Assembly (NCBI GenBank): GCA_964558295.1
Contig: CAZLDQ010000298.1
Coordinates: forward strand, 1-5,651
DNA length: 5,651 bases
Origin: JBDKTH01 sp964558295
GTDB lineage: Bacteria; Planctomycetota; Planctomycetia; Pirellulales; Thermoguttaceae
Direction of reading: 5' to 3'
The position numbers and the translations under genes are program-made. A model generated the notes under the pieces. That model made no database searches, was not told where the DNA came from, and was given only the letters and a program-made list of their open reading frames with translations. This document shows, in pieces, positions 1 through 5,554 of the stretch. Each line of letters begins with the position of its first letter. The stretch's first letter is position 1.

Positions 1-141
1 GAGGCGGCGTGCGGCGTGCGAGCCAGGTCTTAGGGGTCGGGGATCAAAAGTTCGCTCCTAGACTGCCGCCCCCCCGCCCCAGTAGCAATACGCCCCCCTC
101 ATTCCGTCCTCAGCCCCTCTTCTCCTATCTCCCGGGCTGGG

Positions 142-157
142 CGGAACGGGAATTGCT
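142..157 (+). promoter_or_regulatory. Candidate sigma-54 (-24/-12) promoter upstream of the secreted repeat protein
   Basis: The 16-mer CGGAACGGGAATTGCT matches the sigma-54 consensus TGGCACGNNNNTTGCW at 10 of 12 defined positions. The GG (143-144) and GC (155-156) are intact and correctly spaced. It predicts a transcript start near 168, leaving a leader of about 38 bases that contains the SD site of the next gene. A match this good could arise by chance about once in a few kilobases, so the intergenic position is the main support. I found no convincing -35/-10 pair in bases 1-205; the rest of that stretch holds C-rich tracts and no gene. Confidence 0.3.
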
Positions 158-192
158 AACTCTTCTACGAGAGTCACCCTTTCGCCTTTTAC

Positions 193-196
193 GGAG
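193..196 (+). promoter_or_regulatory. Ribosome binding site of the secreted repeat protein
   Basis: GGAG lies nine bases before the ATG at 206. It fixes that ATG as the start, and the protein then begins directly with a signal peptide. Confidence 0.6.
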
Positions 197-205
197 ATTC
201 TCGCC

Positions 206-1618
206 ATGGAGTCAATCCACCGATTACCGTGGGCCGTTTTGCTGTCGGTGGGAGTCTGGTTGCTCGGTCCCCGGCTTTGTGCTCAAGAGATGACGCACAC
301 GGCCAACAACGACCTGTCGGTCAATCAGCAAGAATCGGTCCAACAGCGTCAGCAGCCCCAACAACGCAACGAGGTGTGGCGGAACCAGCCAAATCCTCGG
401 GATCAACAACATCGAATGGCGGAACCCGGCAGCGCAGAGCAGATTGCAGGTCCTTGGGGCTCATTCCAGGGGGGCGATTGGCCACCGGGACCCACCCAAG
501 CCAATCCCACCATTGGAGGAAGAGCGGTTCCGATGGATGCTCCGCCCGTGTCGTCTTCACCGACCTTGCCCGCCATGCCCACCAGCCCCCCCACCGAGCC
601 GGAGGATGTGGTCCAACTGACCGCCACCATCCAGAGTGAGCTACGTGAGAGCGGCGGCTGGCTGGACCGGTTGAAGATCGCTCCGCTCACCGCCGAATTG
701 GGACGGGTCGTGCAGGAGTGTGAGAAGCTGGCCACCATGGCCGCCCAGCGAGCAGACGGTTCCGCCTTACGGTTCCAGTATGACATGTACAAGCTGACCT
801 GGCTTCGTTTCGCCACACGTCTGCGGGCCGCGCCCCAGACCGACCCTTGGCTGATTGGGCATGTGAACGCCGTGGAACGGACGAACGACCTGTTGCAGGA
901 GTTGCTCCTGGTCGGGCCCGGCGGGGTCTATGACCGGGTCAAAGTGGCCAGGCTAACCGCCCAGTTGGCCGACGTCACGAGTCTCCTGCTCCGCACAGTC
1001 AAAGTCCAATCGCTGACGGTTCCTGGGGGGGCCGACCTGATCTTGACCGCTCAAGCCCTTCATGGGCAGGCCGAGGCGATGTGCCAAGGAGTGCGGCAGA
1101 ATGTCGCCTTCACGCTGATCCTCCAGCACTATCAGCAGTTTACGACATTGTGGACCGGACTGATGGGCCGACTCCAGGCTCCTTCGCCCTTTGCTCCGCA
1201 AGTGCGTACGATGGTCGAGGAAATCGGCCAGCTTGATGCGGCACTAAAACGCGAATTGCTCGTGTCGCCGCCGGTCTACAGTATTCACCAGCGACGTATG
1301 GGGCTGGCGTCGAGCGTTTCTCGGCTAGGCGATGCTCTGACGGCCGCGCTGCTCGAACAATTGCTCGCCAATGCCGGACCGGTCCAGGCGGCCGAGGATT
1401 TTGCCCAGAAAGCCGAGTCGCTCTGTCTCTGGCTCGAGGATCATCCGTTGCCTCAGGTGGCGATCACTCAGCCGGAGGTTGTGGCGATGCACGAAGCCTG
1501 GCGGCGTCTGGCGAATCAGATGAACCGGCTCGAGCGGTCGCGATTTCCGGAGGCCTTCCAGATCGCCGAACAGATCCGAGGGGAGATAGCGACTCTCAAC
1601 CAATCGCTGCGCCAGTAA
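206..1618 (+). CDS. Secreted helical repeat protein of unknown function, 470 aa
   Basis: I do not recognise a known family. The ATG at 206 has a GGAG site and opens a Sec signal peptide: a short basic start, a hydrophobic core at about residues 8-21, and probable cleavage after LCA at 26. There is no proper lipobox, so export to the periplasm or beyond is inferred. Residues 40-70 are rich in Gln, Asn and Arg; residues 82-133 are rich in Pro, Gly and Ser and look like a disordered linker. From about 135 to the end the protein is predicted helical and seems to contain three divergent copies of a unit of roughly 100 residues. Each unit starts with a Leu/Gln helix and a turn (SGGWLDR 149-155, PGGVYDR 238-244, SPPVYSI 354-360), followed by a helix ending W-x-x-L...RL (199-207, 315-323, 432-442). 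A scaffold, binding or envelope role is possible but only inferred. It converges on trpD with 8 bases between the stops. Confidence 0.85.
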   Translation: MESIHRLPWAVLLSVGVWLLGPRLCAQEMTHTANNDLSVNQQESVQQRQQPQQRNEVWRNQPNPRDQQHRMAEPGSAEQIAGPWGSFQGGDWPPGPTQANPTIGGRAVPMDAPPVSSSPTLPAMPTSPPTEPEDVVQLTATIQSELRESGGWLDRLKIAPLTAELGRVVQECEKLATMAAQRADGSALRFQYDMYKLTWLRFATRLRAAPQTDPWLIGHVNAVERTNDLLQELLLVGPGGVYDRVKVARLTAQLADVTSLLLRTVKVQSLTVPGGADLILTAQALHGQAEAMCQGVRQNVAFTLILQHYQQFTTLWTGLMGRLQAPSPFAPQVRTMVEEIGQLDAALKRELLVSPPVYSIHQRRMGLASSVSRLGDALTAALLEQLLANAGPVQAAEDFAQKAESLCLWLEDHPLPQVAITQPEVVAMHEAWRRLANQMNRLERSRFPEAFQIAEQIRGEIATLNQSLRQ

Positions 1619-1671
1619 ACGTCTGGCTAGTTTCCGCTCGCCCCAGAGCGATTGGTGTATTCCACCAATCG
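1599..1671. repeat. Overlapping inverted repeats across the convergent gene ends
   Basis: ACCAATCGCT (1599-1608) is perfectly complementary to AGCGATTGGT (1647-1656), a 10-bp stem enclosing both stop codons. A second perfect 9-bp hairpin, CGATTGGTG (1649-1657) with CACCAATCG (1663-1671) and a 5-base loop, uses the same middle arm, so the two are mutually exclusive. A small 5-bp stem, GCCAG (1611-1615) with CTGGC (1623-1627), sits inside the long loop. There is no T-tract on either strand, so this is not a classical intrinsic terminator. It may still shape the 3' ends of both messages. Confidence 0.4.
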
Positions 1672-2655
1672 AGCCAAGCGATCGGCGGCAGCACCGCTGT
1701 CGATGGCTTTTTCGGCCAAGCGGGCGGAGGCGTCGAGCGAATCGGCCCGGCCGGCGGTCCACAAGGCGGCCGCCGCATTGACCACGACAATATCTCGCGT
1801 CGGCCCCCGTTTGCCGGCAAGGATCGAGCGGATCACGTCCGCGCTTTGCTCGGGCCCTTCGACTTGAAGACTGGCGAGGGAGCAGACGTCGAACCCAAAG
1901 TGGCTCGGCTCCCACACGAGCTGCTCCAATCGCTGGCCGGTGGCTTCGGTAACGTCGGTCGGTCCGCTGAGGGTCACTTCATCCAGCCCGTCACGACCGT
2001 GGACGACCAGTACCCGCCGGGTGCCCAAGAGCAGCAAGGCCTGGGACAACAGCGGTTGCAATTCCTTGCGTCCGACGCCGAGCACTTGAAACGCCGCACC
2101 GGCCGGGTTGACCAAGGGGCCGAGGATATTGAAGATCGTCGGTACGCCGAGTCTGTTTCGCACCGGGGCCACATGCTTCATCGCCTGGTGGAGCAGCGGG
2201 GCAAAGCAAAAGCAGATTCCCAGTTCTTCCAGGCAGCGTTCGACACAGGGCACATCGGCCTCGACATTCACGCCCAGACAGGCCAGCACGTCGGCCGAAC
2301 CACTCCGGCTCGTGATCCGCCGGTTGCCGTGTTTGGCCACGGGGACGCCCGCCGCCGCAGTCACAAGGGCGGCCGCCGTGCTGATATTGAAGGTTCGGGA
2401 ACCGTCTCCCCCGGTGCCGCAGGTGTCCAGCAAGTCCTGGTGGGAACTGCGAATGGGGACCATCCGCTGGCGCATTGCGACGGCCGCGCCGGCGACCTCG
2501 GCAACCGTCTCCCCTTTCTTGTGCAGGGCGAGCAAGAGCCGGGCGATCTCCTCCTCACGACATCGCCCTTCCATCATCAGGCCCAGGGTGTCGGCCATCT
2601 CGTCCATGGACAGATCTTGGCCGTCTTCAACCCTCTGGAGCGCGGCATCAATCAT
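1627..2655 (-). CDS. trpD: Anthranilate phosphoribosyltransferase
   Basis: This enzyme transfers the phosphoribosyl group of PRPP to anthranilate, the second committed step of tryptophan synthesis, in the cytoplasm. From the ATG at 2655 it is 342 residues, normal for stand-alone TrpD. An N-terminal helical domain (about 1-65) precedes the phosphoribosyltransferase domain. Visible motifs are GTGGDG (80-85, PRPP loop), KHGNR (108-112), SGSAD (118-122), the VR containing the anthranilate-binding Arg (166), NILGPLVNPA (176-185) and DGLDE with the metal-binding Asp-Glu (225-226). These positions agree with the family to within a few residues. A GTG at 2682 would add nine residues, but it lies only about six bases after the transcript start predicted from TAGAAT, and family members normally begin at this MI. 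One oddity is Pro172 where many homologues have Arg (RTIFN), and HQAM instead of HPAM. No other trp gene is in the window, so the pathway is probably dispersed. It is transcribed divergently from the nucleoside hydrolase. Confidence 0.95.
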   Translation of the reverse strand: MIDAALQRVEDGQDLSMDEMADTLGLMMEGRCREEEIARLLLALHKKGETVAEVAGAAVAMRQRMVPIRSSHQDLLDTCGTGGDGSRTFNISTAAALVTAAAGVPVAKHGNRRITSRSGSADVLACLGVNVEADVPCVERCLEELGICFCFAPLLHQAMKHVAPVRNRLGVPTIFNILGPLVNPAGAAFQVLGVGRKELQPLLSQALLLLGTRRVLVVHGRDGLDEVTLSGPTDVTEATGQRLEQLVWEPSHFGFDVCSLASLQVEGPEQSADVIRSILAGKRGPTRDIVVVNAAAALWTAGRADSLDASARLAEKAIDSGAAADRLARLVEYTNRSGASGN

Positions 2656-2694
2656 TGTCGAGACCTGTAGTGGTTTGTGCACCCGATTTTTCCG

Positions 2695-2722
2695 ATTCTA
2701 CCCTAAGAAGGCAGAGGGGGAA
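2695..2722 (-). promoter_or_regulatory. Weak sigma-70-like promoter of trpD
   Basis: On the minus strand, TAGAAT (2700-2695) matches the -10 consensus at five of six positions. The best -35 at 16 bases' spacing is only TTCCCC (2722-2717), three of six. The predicted start, near 2688, favours translation from the ATG at 2655 over the GTG at 2682. I see no trp leader peptide or attenuator between them. Confidence 0.35.
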
Positions 2723-2770
2723 GACGACCGAAGAACAATCGCAGGTGGTGATGGGATGCTGTGAGCGGTC

Positions 2771-2800
2771 TTGCCTAGAGGGGGGAATGCCTCCTACAAT
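2771..2800 (+). promoter_or_regulatory. Sigma-70-like promoter of the nucleoside hydrolase gene
   Basis: TTGCCT (2771-2776, four of six) and TACAAT (2795-2800, five of six) are separated by 18 bases. The predicted start near 2807 leaves a leader of about 45 bases with an SD site. The -10 overlaps a small inverted repeat, CTACA (2794-2798) with TGTAG (2805-2809), next to the palindrome GTAGCTAC (2806-2813). Either could be an operator, although both are short. Confidence 0.45.
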
Positions 2801-2840
2801 CGGATGTAGCTACCCCCATCGCACCTTTTACTCCAATGAC

Positions 2841-2844
2841 AGGG
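2841..2844 (+). promoter_or_regulatory. Ribosome binding site of the nucleoside hydrolase
   Basis: AGGG lies seven bases before the ATG at 2852. It supports this start, which also places the DxDPGxDD metal site at the family's usual distance from the N-terminus. Confidence 0.6.
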
Positions 2845-2851
2845 ACCCGGA

Positions 2852-3817
2852 ATGCCCGGTAAAAAAGTAATTCTTGATGTGGACCCAGGAATCGACGATG
2901 CGGTGGCGTTGTGCATGGCGTTGTTTGAGCCAGACCTTGAAGTCGTGGCCGTTACCGCTGTTGGCGGAAACGTCTCCCCCTCCCTGGCGAGTCGCAATGT
3001 GCAGGCGATTCTGGAGTATCTCGACCCCCCCCGCTTGCCGCGTGTCGGGGCGGCGACCGAACCGGAAGCCGGTTTGCCGGTCGATGGGCGTCACCTGCAC
3101 GGGATCGACGGGCTTGGCGGGGCGAATCTTCGCGTCGCCGAGTTGCGTTCCATGCATCCGGCGGAAAAGATTATCTGCGATGAGGTCCGCGCCGCCCCGG
3201 AAGAGGTGACGATTGTAGCCCTCGGACCGCTGACGAACATCGCCCGGGCCTTCAAACGGGATCCTGAGTTGCCGTCGCTCGTCGGGCGGATTGTCATGAC
3301 CGGGGGGACGGTCGCCGGACCGGGAAATATCACGCCGGCGGCGGAATTCAACATGTACTGCGATCCGGCGTCGGCGCGGGCCGTGTTCCGCTCCCGCACG
3401 ACCAAGACGTTGATCCCGCTGGACCTGACCAACCGGATCGTGCTGACCTACGATCTGTTCGGCAAATTGCCGAGCGAGTCGACGGTGATCGGGTCGCTTC
3501 TCCACCGGATTCTCCCCCCAGCGTTTCGTGCCTATCGCCAGGAGTTCGGGCTGGAAGGAATTCACGTACACGACTCGGTCGCCCTGATGGCTGTGCTGCA
3601 CCCCGAGTTGTTCACCATGCAGGAGATGGCCGGCGACGTCGAGACGACCGGGGATCTGACGGCGGGGGCCACGGTGTTCGACCGCCGCCGCGTGCCGGCT
3701 TGGCGTCACAACATGGAAGTGGCCATCGACATGCAAACCGACCGGGTCATCGAAGAGATCGTTCGCACGGTCAACAGTTCGGCGACCCGCTCGGGCGATT
3801 CAGGAAACCATCTCTAA
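2852..3817 (+). CDS. Inosine/uridine-preferring nucleoside hydrolase family protein
   Basis: This 321-residue cytoplasmic enzyme should hydrolyse the N-glycosidic bond of ribonucleosides to free base and ribose, a salvage reaction. The calcium and catalytic signature DVDPGIDDA (9-17) gives Asp11, Asp15 and Asp16. GGN (38-40), HGIDGLGG (83-90) and LGPLTNIA (124-131, with the metal-contacting Thr128) follow in family order. AEFNMYCDP (164-172) supplies the ribose-binding Glu165 and Asn167. HVHDSVA (238-244) carries the catalytic His240 and metal-binding Asp241. All positions fall within two residues of those known for the Crithidia enzyme, so the active site is intact. Substrate preference (purine, pyrimidine or mixed) cannot be read from sequence, so I give no symbol. 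There is no signal peptide. The last 14 or so residues form a polar tail. It is divergent from trpD and ends 9 bases from the htrA stop on the other strand. Confidence 0.93.
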   Translation: MPGKKVILDVDPGIDDAVALCMALFEPDLEVVAVTAVGGNVSPSLASRNVQAILEYLDPPRLPRVGAATEPEAGLPVDGRHLHGIDGLGGANLRVAELRSMHPAEKIICDEVRAAPEEVTIVALGPLTNIARAFKRDPELPSLVGRIVMTGGTVAGPGNITPAAEFNMYCDPASARAVFRSRTTKTLIPLDLTNRIVLTYDLFGKLPSESTVIGSLLHRILPPAFRAYRQEFGLEGIHVHDSVALMAVLHPELFTMQEMAGDVETTGDLTAGATVFDRRRVPAWRHNMEVAIDMQTDRVIEEIVRTVNSSATRSGDSGNHL

Positions 3818-3818
3818 G

Positions 3819-3828
3819 AGGGGCCCCT
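3819..3828. repeat. GC palindrome between convergent stop codons
   Basis: AGGGGCCCCT is a perfect 10-base palindrome filling the 9-base gap between the two stop codons and touching the htrA stop. With no loop it cannot form a stable RNA hairpin by itself, and no T-tract follows on either strand. I see no intrinsic terminator for either gene here. Confidence 0.35.
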
Positions 3829-4996
3829 AGAACTGGCTCCGGTCGCCGACGACCGTATGAATCAGGAAGGTCTTCCGATTGCGATAGACCGTCAGCGCGA
3901 CGTCTTTGCCGATCTCGGTCAGACTGACCATGTTGACCAAGTGGCTGTCGTCCTCGACAGGGGTGCTATTGAATTGGAGGATCACATCTCCCACCTGCAA
4001 CCCGGCGGCCATGGCAGGGGAATTCGGAGTAACTTGGGTCACACGGGCCCCGAGGGGACGGGGAAGGCCAAGCTCAGCGGCGGCGGCAGCTCCAAAACTC
4101 TGATCGAGGGTCACGCCCAAGAAGGCCCGGGCGACTTTGCCATTCTCGATCAATTGTTGGGTCACGACCATAAACATGTTGATGGGGATTGCGAAGCCGA
4201 TCCCCTCATTTCCTCCCGAATTGCTCGCGATGGCCGTGTTGATGCCAATTACTTCGCCACGGAGGTTGATCAGGGGGCCCCCACTGTTGCCGGGATTGAT
4301 GGCCGCGTCGGTCTGGAGGAAGTTTTGCAGGCGCACGCCCGAATCGCCCAGGTCAAGCTCGCGACGTCCCTTGGCGCTAATGATCCCGTAGGTCACCGAG
4401 TGACTTAGCCCGAAGGGGCTGCCGACCGCCAGGACAAAATCGCCAATCTCGACCTGATCGCTATTACCCAACGGAGCGGTCACCAGATCGGGAACGGAGA
4501 CGGCGAGCACGGCCACGTCGGTTTCCGCGTCTTCCCAGACCTTCAAGGGATGGATCCGACGGCCATCGGCCAAGCGAACACTGATGTTGGCCGGCGTAGC
4601 ACCGCTAATCAGGTGCCGGCTGGTGAGGATGTAGTCCTTGCCCTTAAACTGGATGGCCACCCCGGAGCCGGCTTCTTCAACCTGGTGGCTACGTCCGAAC
4701 TGCAAGGCGGTACGTCCGGGGACTTCCGCCTCGATGTGAACAACGGTTGGGCCGATCAATTTGGCGACGGTTTTGACGACCGCGCTCTGTGCTTCAAGGA
4801 CCTCGGCTTGGCTGCGCAACTGGCGATAGAGTTCTTCACGTTTTTCGGTCGAGACCGGACCGAGTCGCTCCAATCCGGCTTGGATGGCCGTTTGAGCGAA
4901 CAGAGACGGCGCAGAGATGGCGAGAACCAATCCAATGGCAAACCGGAGAACCGGAGACCACCAGCGCAAACGGCTCGACAGACAACGACGCGGCAT
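3827..4996 (-). CDS. HtrA/DegP-family serine protease with one PDZ domain
   Basis: This is a trypsin-like envelope protease for damaged or misfolded proteins, 389 residues from the ATG at 4996. That start has a strong SD (AGGAG, six-base spacing) and begins a signal peptide: basic residues 3-11, a hydrophobic core at 19-28, and likely cleavage after Ala34 (LFA|Q). An upstream TTG at 5092 in the same frame would add 32 residues, bury the signal and overlap the dksA stop, so I reject it. A helical segment (about 48-79) precedes the protease domain. The triad is intact: His128 in LTSRHLI, Asp160 in TDVAVL, Ser238 in GNSGGPL. The family usually has Asn two residues before the His (TNxH); here it is Ser. 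One PDZ domain follows (about 292-380, carboxylate loop FLGV 292-295). A single PDZ recalls DegS more than DegP/DegQ, which have two, but orthology is unproven, so I give no specific symbol. It lies 92 bases downstream of the dksA-like gene and probably also has its own promoter. Confidence 0.93.
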   Translation of the reverse strand: MPRRCLSSRLRWWSPVLRFAIGLVLAISAPSLFAQTAIQAGLERLGPVSTEKREELYRQLRSQAEVLEAQSAVVKTVAKLIGPTVVHIEAEVPGRTALQFGRSHQVEEAGSGVAIQFKGKDYILTSRHLISGATPANISVRLADGRRIHPLKVWEDAETDVAVLAVSVPDLVTAPLGNSDQVEIGDFVLAVGSPFGLSHSVTYGIISAKGRRELDLGDSGVRLQNFLQTDAAINPGNSGGPLINLRGEVIGINTAIASNSGGNEGIGFAIPINMFMVVTQQLIENGKVARAFLGVTLDQSFGAAAAAELGLPRPLGARVTQVTPNSPAMAAGLQVGDVILQFNSTPVEDDSHLVNMVSLTEIGKDVALTVYRNRKTFLIHTVVGDRSQF

Positions 4997-5000
4997 AGAA

Positions 5001-5013
5001 GACTCCTGGAGTC
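5001..5013 (-). promoter_or_regulatory. htrA ribosome binding site inside an inverted repeat
   Basis: On the minus strand, AGGAG (5007-5003) stands six bases before the ATG at 4996, a near-ideal SD. It lies inside a perfect inverted repeat (GACTCC, one base, GGAGTC). In RNA this can fold as a five-bp stem GACTC/GAGTC with loop CAG and would mask part of the SD. The stem is short, so a regulatory effect is only a possibility. Confidence 0.55.
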
Positions 5014-5022
5014 GAGGCGAGT

Positions 5023-5057
5023 CAGGACCCGCCAGCACAAGGGCCAAACGGGTCCTG
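5023..5057 (-). repeat. 9-bp inverted repeat in the dksA-htrA spacer
   Basis: CAGGACCCG (5023-5031) and CGGGTCCTG (5049-5057) are perfect complements separated by 17 bases. The adjoining CTGCCAGGCAG (5055-5065) is a further perfect inverted repeat with a one-base centre. No T-tract follows on the minus strand, so it is not a standard terminator. It starts at about the predicted htrA transcript start, so it would form a 5' hairpin in that message or act as a DNA operator. Confidence 0.45.
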
Positions 5058-5063
5058 CCAGGC

Positions 5064-5092
5064 AGTCTACAAAATGGCACACGGGAAATCAA
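5064..5092 (-). promoter_or_regulatory. Predicted internal promoter for htrA
   Basis: On the minus strand, TTGATT (5092-5087) and TAGACT (5069-5064) are 17 bases apart, each matching the sigma-70 consensus at four of six positions. The predicted start is near 5057, giving a leader of about 60 bases. The -35 overlaps the dksA stop codon. The match is modest; read-through from dksA is also possible. Confidence 0.35.
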
Positions 5093-5541
5093 GAAACGTC
5101 CAGTTCAATGTCGTTGATCGACAGGTCGGCGTCACCGACTCCCGAGTCGAGCAAGCGGCTCCAGTCAACATCGCCGCGTGCGCCAGAGCCCTCGCGTTCC
5201 GCTTCGCGCTGACATTTAATGCATAGCGTGGCGTAAGGGAGAGCGTTGAGACGCGCGATGGGGATATTGCATCCACATCCCTCACAGATTCCGTAGTCTC
5301 CCTGACGCATCCGTTCCAGGGCGTTTTCGATGCGTGCCAGTTCCCGGCTCTCGACTTCGGCCAGTTGGGAACTGATTTCGTCTTGAACCGAGTCCAAGGC
5401 CGCATCGACCATGTCGCCGCTGGTTTGAGCCCGCAACTCTTTGAGCAGGCTGAGGTCGCCGGCCAAAGCCCTGCGCAGCGCATCCCGGCGTTTCAGTAGG
5501 ATCTGATGTTGGTTCAGGATCGCTTCTTTGCGGTTTTTCAT
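5089..5541 (-). CDS. DksA/TraR-family zinc-finger transcriptional regulator
   Basis: Proteins of this family enter the RNA polymerase secondary channel and alter initiation, often together with ppGpp. The 150-residue product has the coiled-coil tip motif DMVDAA (43-48), matching DxxDxA, and a four-Cys zinc finger C86-x2-C89-x17-C107-x2-C110. The finger spacing and the distance from tip to first Cys (43 residues) equal those I recall for Escherichia coli DksA (D71, D74, C114, C117, C135, C138), so polymerase binding is plausible. Relative to that protein the N-terminus is 28 residues shorter from this start, so the N-terminal globular part is largely missing. About 40 residues follow the last Cys, and the final 27 are strongly acidic. 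An extra Cys91 lies in the finger. I chose the ATG at 5541 (GAGG nine bases upstream); a GTG at 5547 has only three-base spacing. It is probably co-transcribed with htrA. Confidence 0.9.
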   Translation of the reverse strand: MKNRKEAILNQHQILLKRRDALRRALAGDLSLLKELRAQTSGDMVDAALDSVQDEISSQLAEVESRELARIENALERMRQGDYGICEGCGCNIPIARLNALPYATLCIKCQREAEREGSGARGDVDWSRLLDSGVGDADLSINDIELDVS

Positions 5542-5550
5542 GATCACACG

Positions 5551-5554
5551 CCTC
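5551..5554 (-). promoter_or_regulatory. Ribosome binding site of the dksA-like gene
   Basis: GAGG on the minus strand lies nine bases before the ATG at 5541 and only three before the GTG at 5547, which decides for the ATG. The remaining leader to the window edge shows no convincing promoter. Confidence 0.5.

Noticed and set aside
4..20. Tandem GCGGCGT copies at the left edge
   Set aside because: Only two full copies in GC-rich DNA; nothing indicates a functional repeat array.
9..293. A 94-codon frame covering the leader and start of the secreted protein
   Set aside because: It has no SD, is rich in Pro and Arg from C-rich tracts, and overlaps the better-supported start at 206.
1846..2670. 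A 274-codon open frame antisense to trpD
   Set aside because: It is the shadow of a well-supported gene; the composition is Gly/Gln/His-rich and no motif is visible.
2828..3736. A 302-codon open frame antisense to the nucleoside hydrolase
   Set aside because: It lies wholly opposite a gene with intact catalytic motifs, its protein is rich in Arg, Gly and His with no recognisable domain, and long antisense frames are common in GC-rich DNA.
4997..5092. TTG start at 5092 for the HtrA protease
   Set aside because: It would place 32 residues before the signal peptide and overlap the dksA stop, whereas the ATG at 4996 has a strong SD.
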